The notes below the pieces were generated by a model that ran no database searches, had not been told where the DNA came from, and saw only the letters and a program-made list of their open reading frames with translations. A stretch of DNA of 52,859 bases from Chlorobiaceae bacterium (GTDB taxonomy: Bacteria; Bacteroidota; Ignavibacteria; UBA10030; SZUA-254): assembly GCA_013824245.1 (NCBI GenBank), contig PNNN01000023.1, positions 1 through 52,859 of the forward strand. Reading direction: 5' to 3'. The position numbers were made by a program, and so were the translations under genes. Position 1 is the first letter of the stretch, and each line of letters begins with the position of its first letter. Positions 41,540-50,178 of this stretch are shown piece by piece.

Positions 41540-44440
41540 TTGGAACAGAATAAATTAATAATTAAGGGAGCGCGTGTTCATAATCTCAAGAACATAGATG
41601 TTGAGATGCCGCGCGATAAACTGATTGTCATAACCGGACTTTCCGGCTCTGGCAAATCATCGCTCGCCTTCGATACAATTTATGCCGAAGGACAGCGTCG
41701 TTATGTTGAATCTCTTTCCGCATACGCACGACAATTTTTAGGTGTAATGGAGCGACCGGATGTTGATTACATCGACGGTCTCAGTCCCGCAATCTCTATC
41801 GAACAAAAAACAGTATCGCATAATCCCCGCTCAACAGTTGGAACCGTTACCGAAATATACGATTACCTGCGGCTTCTTTTTGCCCGTGTGGGAGTGCAGC
41901 ATTGTTACAAGTGCGGTAAAATAGTTCAAAAACAATCTGCTGACCAAATTATCGATTCGGTAATGAGTTTCAAACCGGGAACGAAGATTCAAATTCTCGC
42001 GCCTGTTGTCCGGGGCCGCAAGGGACATTACAAAGAGTTGTTCGAAGAAATTTTGCGCGACGGATTCTTGCGTGTTCGCATTGACGGTGAGATTAAAGAA
42101 ATCACGAAAGGGATGCAGGCAGACAGATATAAAATTCATAACATCGAGATAGTTGTTGACCGTCTTTTCACCCGTCCCGATATGCGATCCCGTATCGCAG
42201 GGTCGATTGAAACTGCTCTGCAAATGGGTTCGGGACTTGTAATCATTGATGCTGATGGAACAGATCATCTCTACAGCCAGCATCTCGCGTGTATTAATTG
42301 CGGCATCAGTTATGACGAGCCGGCTCCGAATTCATTCTCGTTTAATTCACCTTACGGATCCTGCCCAACTTGCGCCGGACTTGGCGAGACGAAAGAATTC
42401 GATTTACGTTTGATTTTGCCGGATGATAATCTTTCCATCAATCAGGAGGGGTTGGCTCCGCTTGGTAAACCGCGCGAAACATGGTTGTGGAGTCAGGTAA
42501 GAGCGGTTACTAAAAAATATAATATAGATCCTGACATTCCCATCAATAATATCTCAAAAGAAAATATTGAATTATTGTTAAATGGAACCGGAAGTGAAAA
42601 ATTGGAAATCGTTTATACTCATCCCTCAGGCAGATCGGTAACGTACAAACAACGATATAACGGCATCATAAAAACACTTCAGCATTATTGGGATGAAACA
42701 TCGTCCGAAGGTATGAGACAATGGATTGAAGCGTATATGAACACAAGCCCTTGTCATGAATGTAAAGGCGGACGTTTGCGTAAGGAAAGTTTGGCAATCA
42801 AGTTGATCGATTCTAAGACGAAAAAGGATGTAACAATTCAAACTGTGGTGAATTTTTCTATTCGGAAAGCACTTGAATTCATTTCGAATCTTTCGCTGAA
42901 TAAGAGGCAGGCAGAAATTGCCAACCAGATATTGAGAGAAATTAAGCAACGACTTCAGTTCTTGTTAAATGTAGGTCTGGATTATCTTTCGCTTGATCGT
43001 TCGGCACGTACTCTATCCGGCGGCGAGGGACAGCGTATACGTCTTGCAACACAAATCGGCACACAACTCGTTGGTGTACTTTACATACTCGATGAACCGA
43101 GTATCGGATTGCACCAGCGTGATAACATAAAGCTGATTAACAGTTTAAAAGAGCTTCGCGATTTAGGAAACACAGTTATAGTGGTAGAGCACGACAAAGA
43201 AATGATCTTGAGCGCAGATTATATTGTTGATTTAGGACCGGGCGCCGGCGAGCATGGGGGATATGTGGTAACCACAGGAAAGCCGGGCGAATTCTCCGCC
43301 AGAGGCGGATGCACCTTTGGCGCAAAAAAGCAAAAAGTAAAATTAAAAAAGAATAAAAACGGCAACAGAGAACAATCATTAACTTCTCTATATCTACAGA
43401 ATGAAAAGAGTGTAGAAATACCTGAACATCGACGAAAAGGAAATTGTAAAGCTTTATTTTTAAAAGGATGCACCGGCAACAATCTGAAATCAACCGATCT
43501 CAAAATTCCTTTTGGCAAGTTTGTCTGCATCACCGGCGTAAGCGGATCCGGCAAATCATCTCTCATCACCGACACGCTTTATCGCATCCTTGCCAGAAAA
43601 TTCTACAACTCGAAAGATGTTCCGCTTCCATACAAATCGGTGGAAGGTCTTGAGCATATCGATAAAGTTATAGATATAGATCAATCGCCGATAGGCAGAA
43701 CACCTCGCTCAAATCCGGCAACTTACACCGGTTTGTTTACTTTCATTCGAGATTTATTTATGCAATTGCCCGAAGCAAAAATGCGCGGTTACAAACAAGG
43801 GCGGTTCAGCTTCAATGTAAAGGGCGGAAGATGTGAAGAATGTGAAGGCGATGGCGTGCGAAAGATAGAAATGAATTTTTTGCCCGATGTTTACGTGCTT
43901 TGCGAGGTTTGTGGAGGAAAACGATATAACCGTGAAACACTTGAAATTCTGTATAAGGGGAAATCGATTGCCGATGTTCTGAATATGACGGTTGAAGATG
44001 CGCTTGAATTTTTTAAAGAAATTCCGCGCATTCAGAGAAAACTGCAAACATTATTCGATGTTGGACTCGGCTATATACGTCTCGGCCAGCAGGCAACCAC
44101 GCTTTCCGGCGGTGAGGCACAACGTGTAAAGCTTTCCACCGAACTTTCAAAAGTTGGGACAGGGAAAACATTTTACATTCTTGATGAGCCGACTACCGGA
44201 TTGCATTTCGAAGATATCCGCATGTTGCTTTCTGTGTTGAATAAACTTGTAGATAAGGGAAACACAGTTCTTGTTATAGAACATAACATGGACGTAATAA
44301 AAACCGCCGATTGGATTATTGATCTTGGACCCGAAGGCGGAGATGAGGGCGGCTACATCATAGCCGAAGGAACGCCCGAAGATGTGTCAAAGAATAAACA
44401 ATCGTACACGGGACAATTTTTAAAGAGGGAATTATTCTGA
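41540..44440 (+). CDS. uvrA: Excinuclease ABC subunit A
   Basis: A 966-residue UvrA starting with TTG at 41540; no ATG lies near the conserved N-terminus [15 protein letters not shown]. Two ABC-ATPase halves are intact ([52 protein letters not shown]). The zinc modules are present: CYKC/CINC-CPTC in the first half, CEEC and CEVC in the second. A Lys-rich linker near residues 595-640 ([14 protein letters not shown]-like) separates the halves. It detects bulky DNA lesions and loads UvrB. No Shine-Dalgarno sequence is visible at this start. uvrB is not in the window. Confidence 0.98.
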   Translation: MEQNKLIIKGARVHNLKNIDVEMPRDKLIVITGLSGSGKSSLAFDTIYAEGQRRYVESLSAYARQFLGVMERPDVDYIDGLSPAISIEQKTVSHNPRSTVGTVTEIYDYLRLLFARVGVQHCYKCGKIVQKQSADQIIDSVMSFKPGTKIQILAPVVRGRKGHYKELFEEILRDGFLRVRIDGEIKEITKGMQADRYKIHNIEIVVDRLFTRPDMRSRIAGSIETALQMGSGLVIIDADGTDHLYSQHLACINCGISYDEPAPNSFSFNSPYGSCPTCAGLGETKEFDLRLILPDDNLSINQEGLAPLGKPRETWLWSQVRAVTKKYNIDPDIPINNISKENIELLLNGTGSEKLEIVYTHPSGRSVTYKQRYNGIIKTLQHYWDETSSEGMRQWIEAYMNTSPCHECKGGRLRKESLAIKLIDSKTKKDVTIQTVVNFSIRKALEFISNLSLNKRQAEIANQILREIKQRLQFLLNVGLDYLSLDRSARTLSGGEGQRIRLATQIGTQLVGVLYILDEPSIGLHQRDNIKLINSLKELRDLGNTVIVVEHDKEMILSADYIVDLGPGAGEHGGYVVTTGKPGEFSARGGCTFGAKKQKVKLKKNKNGNREQSLTSLYLQNEKSVEIPEHRRKGNCKALFLKGCTGNNLKSTDLKIPFGKFVCITGVSGSGKSSLITDTLYRILARKFYNSKDVPLPYKSVEGLEHIDKVIDIDQSPIGRTPRSNPATYTGLFTFIRDLFMQLPEAKMRGYKQGRFSFNVKGGRCEECEGDGVRKIEMNFLPDVYVLCEVCGGKRYNRETLEILYKGKSIADVLNMTVEDALEFFKEIPRIQRKLQTLFDVGLGYIRLGQQATTLSGGEAQRVKLSTELSKVGTGKTFYILDEPTTGLHFEDIRMLLSVLNKLVDKGNTVLVIEHNMDVIKTADWIIDLGPEGGDEGGYIIAEGTPEDVSKNKQSYTGQFLKRELF

Positions 44441-44484
44441 TCGAATCTAAAAGAAAATTCAAATGTTTTGTATAAAAAAAATCT

Positions 44485-44835
44485 TCAGCTCCCCCGTTGT
44501 CCACCGCGTCTGATTGCGCTTGTTCCGCGAAATGTTCCACTACTCTTTATCAAAGGTATTCCGGATCTACCGGTCTCTTGGGAATGAAAATCATCGCCCG
44601 GTTTTAGAATTCTCACTCTCAGCGGTTTACCCTGAATCTCTTTTCCACGTAAACCCTCAACTGCATCGCGGGCTTCGGATTTAACCGACATAACAACAAT
44701 ACCATAACCCTCTGACTCATTTGTTTTTTTGTTACGACCGATAGTCGCTTCTTTTACACTGCCGAACGCTTCAAACATCGATTTCAATTCGGCATCGGTG
44801 TATTCAAGTGGTAAATTTCCAATATAGATTTGCAT
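44485..44835 (-). CDS. RRM-type RNA-binding protein
   Basis: A 116-residue protein with one RNA recognition motif: RNP2 IYIGNL (residues 3-8), RNP1 SEGYGIVV (about 41-48), then a Gly/Arg/Ser-rich basic tail (RGTSAIRRGGQRGS). It is the bacterial counterpart of the eukaryotic RRM, found in several phyla including cyanobacteria and Bacteroidota. The likely role is RNA chaperone or cold/stress response. It ends 44 nt from uvrA in a convergent arrangement. Confidence 0.93.
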   Translation of the reverse strand: MQIYIGNLPLEYTDAELKSMFEAFGSVKEATIGRNKKTNESEGYGIVVMSVKSEARDAVEGLRGKEIQGKPLRVRILKPGDDFHSQETGRSGIPLIKSSGTFRGTSAIRRGGQRGS

Positions 44836-44953
44836 TGCTGTACCTCATTCTATGGTTTTTCTCAATATAAAGTCTGTTTTAAGGTATAGAAAAACATCGT
44901 GATATTCAACTTTGAGTAATAGACTACACTCATCAAAATTATGCCATTTGCAT

Positions 44954-44982
44954 TTGCTTTTGGTGTTGTTTCATGCTAAATT
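44954..44982 (+). promoter_or_regulatory. Promoter of the cytochrome-porin pair
   Basis: TTGCTT (44954-44959), 17 bp, TAAATT (44977-44982), 85 nt before the ATG at 45068. Confidence 0.35.
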
Positions 44983-45067
44983 TAAGCACGATTTATGAAA
45001 AAGATATTTTTCTTAATCTGCCCGCTGTTTAAATTCATTCAACAATATTTTCATGGAGGATAATCCT

Positions 45068-46441
45068 ATGAAACTTTTTATTATTTGCACTAAACTATTC
45101 TTAATATTTCTGCTTTTTACATTGATCACCATGATAACTGTGGTCGCGCAGATTCCTAAAACAGGTGATGATGCGCTTGGTACGAAGAAGTATGATGATT
45201 TTGAAAAACCGGAAGTTTGCGGTGCCTCGTGCCACGTAGATTTCTATCAGCAGTGGAAGCAAGCTATGATGTCGCAGGCGTACACTCATCATTGGGACGA
45301 GATCGAGTATTTCAAGTTAGCGGTTCCACACGCCGAAAAAGATCCAAAGGTTGCCGGCGTGAAAGCCGGCTGTAATGGATGCCATACACCGATAGCGTTT
45401 CTTGCGGGTGATGTTCCGCCGCCGAAGCCGGAGGCAAACAGCCGCGCGAACGAAGCAGTCTCGTGCGATGTGTGCCATACGATTACCGGTTTTTCAGGAG
45501 ACACACCGTTCAACTTTAATTATATTTCAGAACCGGGTAATGTAAAATATGGACCGCGTGAAGCGGCTAATTCACCGGCTCATATGACAAAATACTCGGC
45601 ATTTCACAAGACTGCCGAATTCTGTGGTATGTGTCATAACGAAAAAGATCCATACGATATTTGGGTTAAATCTACACATCTTGAATGGAAAGAAGGACCT
45701 TATGCGAAGGAAGGCGTACTCTGTCAATCGTGTCATATGACATTCGCTAAAGGGCACAATGCTTCAATGGGACCGGAGTTACCTGATGTAGCACAACATC
45801 TTTTTCATGGTGCGCACGATCCGGGAAAAGTCCGCGGTGTTGTTGAGCTTCGCATTCATCCCGATATCCGGGATGTTGAACCGGGAGAAGCTGTAAAACT
45901 TACAGTCGCACTCTTCAATCAAAAGACGGGTCATAAATTTCCTACCGGTTCTGCCGAAGAGAGAATGTTATGGCTTCATGTAGAAGCAACCGATTCGAAA
46001 GGAACCGTTTATCATCTGCCTGTTGATAAGAAAGGATTTCAGGGAGAAGAATATACGATTGCTGCAAACACTCTCGCATATCAGGATATGGGAATTGCTT
46101 TGAACCAGCCCGACTTCAAAGGTGTTCAACGCGACGGCGTGCCCGAAGGAGATAGAATTTTCAGATTGCCGTATCTCGATCCGCAAGGAAGAATGACAAT
46201 ACAACAATGGAACACGGCTTCTTTATCAACTGATTACCGTATAGGTCCGCGCGAAACAAAACTTGAAATGTTCACATGGTCAGTTCCTGTAACTGCGGCG
46301 CCGGGACCGATGAAAGTTAAAGCGGTTCTGAACTATCAGAAACTTCCAACTCCGATTGTTGAATTCCTCGGTGTACCAAAAGATGAAGCCGAGATAATCG
46401 AAGTCAATTTTCATGAAACAAATATCAATATAATCCAATAA
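45068..46441 (+). CDS. Multiheme c-type cytochrome (probably five haems)
   Basis: Start at the ATG at 45068, with GGAGGA 7 nt upstream (457 residues; an upstream start at 45053 is less likely). A signal peptide (about 1-28, ending VVAQIP) leads to haem sites: CGASCH (about 51-56, spaced CxxxCH rather than CxxCH), CNGCH (102), CDVCH (133), CGMCH (186) and CQSCH (219). A beta-rich C-terminal domain (about 250-457) follows. The layout resembles cytochrome c554/NapC-like multiheme proteins (cytochrome_c554_C-type). It is periplasmic or lipid-free and surface exposed. Its companion is a haem-containing porin 15 nt downstream, so an electron-transfer role is inferred. Confidence 0.85.
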   Translation: MKLFIICTKLFLIFLLFTLITMITVVAQIPKTGDDALGTKKYDDFEKPEVCGASCHVDFYQQWKQAMMSQAYTHHWDEIEYFKLAVPHAEKDPKVAGVKAGCNGCHTPIAFLAGDVPPPKPEANSRANEAVSCDVCHTITGFSGDTPFNFNYISEPGNVKYGPREAANSPAHMTKYSAFHKTAEFCGMCHNEKDPYDIWVKSTHLEWKEGPYAKEGVLCQSCHMTFAKGHNASMGPELPDVAQHLFHGAHDPGKVRGVVELRIHPDIRDVEPGEAVKLTVALFNQKTGHKFPTGSAEERMLWLHVEATDSKGTVYHLPVDKKGFQGEEYTIAANTLAYQDMGIALNQPDFKGVQRDGVPEGDRIFRLPYLDPQGRMTIQQWNTASLSTDYRIGPRETKLEMFTWSVPVTAAPGPMKVKAVLNYQKLPTPIVEFLGVPKDEAEIIEVNFHETNINIIQ

Positions 46442-46456
46442 TAAGGAGGTTATCTT

Positions 46457-47632
46457 ATGAAGAAAATTATTATTTCTATTATTATACTTTTTGTATTCGC
46501 TGTAATCATATCAGATCAGGCATCGGCGATTCCGTCATATGCGCGGAAGTACGATATGTCGTGCAATGTTTGTCATTCACCCGTCCCGAAACTAAAACCT
46601 TACGGCGATGATTTTGCGGCGAACGGCTACCAGTTAAAAGATAAAGAACCGCCGCGCTTTGCCCGTGAGACGGGCGACGACAAACTTTTGTTGATGCGTG
46701 AACTTCCTTTAGCGGTTCGGTTCGATGGAGCTTTCCGTATGCGTCCGGGTAAAGATTCCGTAAATGCGAAGACCGATATAGAATGGCCCTTCATAATGAA
46801 AATCTTATCCAGCGGTCAGGTTGCAAAAGATGTTTCGTACTTTTTTTATTTCCTGATGAACGAAAGAGGATCGCTTGTCGGAATTGAAGACGCGTTTCTG
46901 TATTTCAATAACGTCGGCAATGTTGATTTTGATATAATGGTAGGTCAGTATCAGGTATGCGATCCGATATTCAAACGAGAACTTAGACCGATGTATGAAG
47001 ATTATGAAATCTACAAAGTAAAACCCGGGAGTTCGATGGCAGATTTGACATACGATCGCGGGTTAATGCTCAGTTACACTTTGCCGACAGGAACAGATAT
47101 AATAGGATCGGTCTCAAACGGAAACGGTATTAAACCGGGTGAAGATTTTATGTTCGACACCGATCCATATAAAAATTTATTCTTCCGCATTGCACAGCCG
47201 ATCGATTCAAATTTTTCAATTGGCGGTCTTGGTTATTATGGTAAAGAAGAAGTAGGAGACACTATCAAAAGCAAGAGTAATATCGGGATGGGTGGGATCG
47301 ATGCTACTATTTCCTATGATCAAGTTGAGTTGAGCGGACAATTCATGTACCGAGAAGATTCGAATCCAAATCCCGTTGAAGACAAGGGAAAAATAATAAC
47401 ACGCGGCGGTTTTGCTCAACTGATGTTCGCCCCGCAACTTGACAAAAGTGACTGGTATATCTTCTTGATGTACAGCCGTATAGATTCGGATCAGGAAGAT
47501 TTAAAATACCATGCCGTTGCCGGTAACTTTACATACTTGTTGGCGCGCAACCTGAAACTGATGGGTGAGTTTGGATATGATCTGGAGCGCAAACAACCGA
47601 AGCTGACTTTCGGTTTTATGACTGCGTTTTAA
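46457..47632 (+). CDS. Outer-membrane porin with an N-terminal c-type haem motif
   Basis: A 391-residue protein with a signal peptide (about 1-24, ending ASA), then IPSYARKYDMSCNVCHSPVPKLKPYGDDFAANGY with one CNVCH haem site (36-40), and a barrel of amphipathic strands ending FGFMTAF. The motif-plus-porin arrangement is a known family: the haem domain sits inside or at the mouth of a barrel. AAGGAGG stands 7 nt before the ATG, the strongest ribosome site in the region. It follows the multiheme cytochrome by 15 nt; together they may pass electrons across the outer membrane. Which substrate or acceptor is used is unknown. Confidence 0.8.
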   Translation: MKKIIISIIILFVFAVIISDQASAIPSYARKYDMSCNVCHSPVPKLKPYGDDFAANGYQLKDKEPPRFARETGDDKLLLMRELPLAVRFDGAFRMRPGKDSVNAKTDIEWPFIMKILSSGQVAKDVSYFFYFLMNERGSLVGIEDAFLYFNNVGNVDFDIMVGQYQVCDPIFKRELRPMYEDYEIYKVKPGSSMADLTYDRGLMLSYTLPTGTDIIGSVSNGNGIKPGEDFMFDTDPYKNLFFRIAQPIDSNFSIGGLGYYGKEEVGDTIKSKSNIGMGGIDATISYDQVELSGQFMYREDSNPNPVEDKGKIITRGGFAQLMFAPQLDKSDWYIFLMYSRIDSDQEDLKYHAVAGNFTYLLARNLKLMGEFGYDLERKQPKLTFGFMTAF

Positions 47633-47730
47633 TTACGTTTTAAAAGAGAGGTTTAAAGACGAGCGATTGTAAAATATGACCTCCATTATAATCTCTCTCT
47701 TCTTAAAGTTAAGATTGATAACATATTTTT

Positions 47731-47783
47731 AAAACCTCCGGTATCTGACAATGAATTACTTTAGTCGATATCGGAGGTTTACT
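47731..47783 (+). repeat. Dispersed stem-loop repeat, copy 3
   Basis: A 14-bp stem (47732-47745 with 47767-47780, one G-U) AAACCTCCGGTATC / GATATCGGAGGTTT, with a 21-nt loop TGACAATGAATTACTTTAG(TC). It sits in the convergent gap between the porin gene and adenosine deaminase. It may serve as a terminator for either gene, but its loop and stem match copies 1 and 2 far better than chance, and there is no clear T tract. Confidence 0.75.
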
Positions 47784-47812
47784 TTGTTTTCTTTGTGAAG
47801 TTTCTTGCAGCG

Positions 47813-48904
47813 TTATTTTTTCTTCAGCTTTAATTTTGCTTTCTGGTATCCCGGTTTGATAACATCGTAGATTATTTCGATGCGTTTCTTATATGGGATG
47901 AATGAGCTTTTCATTGCGTTGATCGTGAGTTTTTCTAAATCGTTCAATGTCAATTTAAAAATGTCGTGAGCGAGTTTATATTCTCGCGTCATCGATGTAT
48001 TGCTCATGAGGCGGTTATCGGTATTCAATGTTACGCGGAATTTATAACGGAAGTATGTTGCAAACGGATGTTCTTCCACGCTCTTTGCGGCGCCTGTATC
48101 GACATTACTTGTTAAGCACATCTCTAACGGTATTCTTTTATCGAGCACATATTGGGCGAGGTATCCCATGCTCACAACTTCGGTCGGATCGTCGTCAGAT
48201 ATTTTCATATCTTCAATCAATCTTGTTGCATGACCGATCCGGTGAGCGCCGCACCATTGAATTGCCTGCCATATAGACTCTTTGCCGAATCCTTCTCCGG
48301 CATGAATTGTAATATTAAAATTTTCGCGCTGGATGTAATGAAACGCATCGACATGTTTCTTCGGCGGAAAGCCGCCTTCTTCACCCGCTAAATCAAATCC
48401 AACAACGCCGCGTTCACGAAAATCAACCGCAAGCTCAGCCATTTCCTGAGATATTTTCATGTTGCGCATCGCGCATATAATTAAACCGAATTCAACGCCG
48501 AAATCTTTTTTACCTTTTTCCAACCCGCGAAGAACCGCGGCAACAACTTCATCGCTGTGTAATCCCTTATTCGTCGAGAAGATTGGCGCAAAGCGAGTTT
48601 CAACATATACAACACCGTCGTTGTGCATATCTTCCATCATTTCATAAGCCACGCGCTCCAATGCTTCCGGAGATTGCATCATCGCCGTTGTGTGCGCAAA
48701 ACCTTCGAGGTATAAAGGCAAGCTACCGCGCTGTGCGCCGCGATGAAACCATTCCTTTAATTCACCGGGGTCGCTGGTTGGCAGCTTTTTATACTTAATA
48801 TCTTTAGCAAGTTCAATAATGGTCTCCGGTCTGAGTCCGCCATCGAGATGATCGTGAAGCAGAACTTTTGGAACGGAGCGGAGAATTTTATCAGTAAGTT
48901 TCAT
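47813..48904 (-). CDS. add: Adenosine deaminase
   Basis: A 363-residue metal-dependent deaminase. HDHLDGG (zinc ligands His17 and His19), HAGEGFG, RIGHATR with the third His, SNVDTGA and the TDNRLMSNTS motif in place of TDDP are all seen; the TDNR form also occurs in actinobacterial enzymes. It hydrolyses adenosine to inosine. A Lys-rich C-terminal tail (KAKLKLKKK) is typical. It has its own promoter, divergent from the receiver-kinase gene. Confidence 0.95.
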   Translation of the reverse strand: MKLTDKILRSVPKVLLHDHLDGGLRPETIIELAKDIKYKKLPTSDPGELKEWFHRGAQRGSLPLYLEGFAHTTAMMQSPEALERVAYEMMEDMHNDGVVYVETRFAPIFSTNKGLHSDEVVAAVLRGLEKGKKDFGVEFGLIICAMRNMKISQEMAELAVDFRERGVVGFDLAGEEGGFPPKKHVDAFHYIQRENFNITIHAGEGFGKESIWQAIQWCGAHRIGHATRLIEDMKISDDDPTEVVSMGYLAQYVLDKRIPLEMCLTSNVDTGAAKSVEEHPFATYFRYKFRVTLNTDNRLMSNTSMTREYKLAHDIFKLTLNDLEKLTINAMKSSFIPYKKRIEIIYDVIKPGYQKAKLKLKKK

Positions 48905-48963
48905 CTATAATTTTCTTTCAAAATTGTTGATTTTTCAAGGTATCTGTAAAAAATATTGGAGTT

Positions 48964-48992
48964 AATGTACGAAGGAACAATATCAAATGCAA
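48964..48992 (-). promoter_or_regulatory. Promoter of adenosine deaminase
   Basis: On the minus strand: TTGCAT (48992-48987), 17 bp, TACATT (48969-48964), 59 nt before the ATG at 48904. Confidence 0.45.
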
Positions 48993-49007
48993 TGAATCAC
49001 GTCAACC

Positions 49008-49036
49008 TTGACTTTGAAGATGTTTTTCTCTAATAT
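49008..49036 (+). promoter_or_regulatory. Promoter of the receiver-histidine kinase gene
   Basis: TTGACT (49008-49013), 17 bp, TAATAT (49031-49036), 29 nt before the ATG at 49066. One of the best matches in the window. Confidence 0.6.
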
Positions 49037-49065
49037 ATTGCCTGTAGGATAGGATAATAATTTAT

Positions 49066-50169
49066 ATGACACATGCGCCTAAAATATTGATTGTGGATGA
49101 TGAAGATGCGTTTCGGATGCTTTTGGCGGCAACGCTTGAGGATGAAGGATTTGAAGTAACAACTGCACCCGATGGAGAACGAGCACTTGAATTTATAAAT
49201 CAGTACACATTCGACCTTGCACTACTCGATGTTAGAATGCCCGGTATCGATGGGATGGAAGTGCTTCAAAAAATCAAACAAGATTCTCCGACAACCGATT
49301 GTATCATGCTGACAGGTTTTCAGGATATCGATCTTGCGGTTAAAGCTATCAAGAATGGTGCGAAAGATTTTCTCGGAAAAACACAAAGCGTTGATGAGCT
49401 TCTGATTCGTATCAACAATGTACTCCGTGCCCATCGGGCGGAAGCACACATCACGGAAGTTCAACAAGATTATACATCAAAGCTGATGCACGATTTGCTT
49501 TCTCCGTTACACTCCCTTCAATCAGCCATTGATTTTTTAGAGCAAGGTCTTGGCGGACCCGTTACCGACCTTCAGAAAAAAGTTTTGTTGGAAATTAATT
49601 CCATGCTTGGAAATATGGATGCCCTGCTGAACGATATGATCGATCTGACTATGTTCGAATCGGGGAGAATCGACCTGCAGAAAATTCCAACTAATATTGA
49701 CGAACTGATTCCATCGGTGTGTGCTCGTTTCAAACCACTGCTATCCGTTAAAAATATCACTCTAAATATCAACATCGGAAATAACATACCTACTATAACC
49801 GTTGATCCGGCAAGAATTGAACAGGTTACAAACAATATTCTTGATAATGCTGTTAAGCACACACCGAATGGAGGCAGCATCACGGTTTCGGTTTCAAATA
49901 TTATCGAAGAACATGATAATAAGCATGTAGAGTTTGTTGAAGTTGCCGTTGCCGACACGGGGCATGGAATCGCTCAGGCAGAATTACCTTTTGTTTTCGA
50001 TAAATATAAAGAAGTTTTAACCGGCAAATCTTCCGAAAAGAAGACGACAGGATTGGGCTTGGCTATCTGCCGCAGTATAATTGAAGCTCACCACGGACAG
50101 ATGATGGCTAAATCGGAGATAGGAAAGGGAAGCACTTTCCGTTATATTCTTCCCATCGATGTTGGCTAA
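49066..50169 (+). CDS. Receiver-histidine kinase hybrid (soluble)
   Basis: A 367-residue cytoplasmic protein: receiver domain (about 5-122; Asp11/Asp12, phosphoacceptor Asp55 in LALLDVRMPG, Lys105 in FLGKTQS), DHp domain with phospho-His142 (KLMHDLLSPL), and HATPase_c (about 255-362) with N box NNILDNAVKH, G1 DTGHGI and G2 TGLGLAI. The kinase is at the C-terminus of a receiver, an arrangement found in phosphorelay or cyanobacterial-type regulators. It has no DNA-binding output. No cognate partner is adjacent, so it is an orphan. It converges with the DUF5686 gene. Confidence 0.93.
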   Translation: MTHAPKILIVDDEDAFRMLLAATLEDEGFEVTTAPDGERALEFINQYTFDLALLDVRMPGIDGMEVLQKIKQDSPTTDCIMLTGFQDIDLAVKAIKNGAKDFLGKTQSVDELLIRINNVLRAHRAEAHITEVQQDYTSKLMHDLLSPLHSLQSAIDFLEQGLGGPVTDLQKKVLLEINSMLGNMDALLNDMIDLTMFESGRIDLQKIPTNIDELIPSVCARFKPLLSVKNITLNINIGNNIPTITVDPARIEQVTNNILDNAVKHTPNGGSITVSVSNIIEEHDNKHVEFVEVAVADTGHGIAQAELPFVFDKYKEVLTGKSSEKKTTGLGLAICRSIIEAHHGQMMAKSEIGKGSTFRYILPIDVG

Positions 50170-50178
50170 GGATAATCT

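Noticed and set aside
43320-43440. Lys-rich stretch in uvrA, considered as an insertion
   Set aside because: It lies in the linker between the two ATPase halves, where length and charge vary in normal UvrA proteins.
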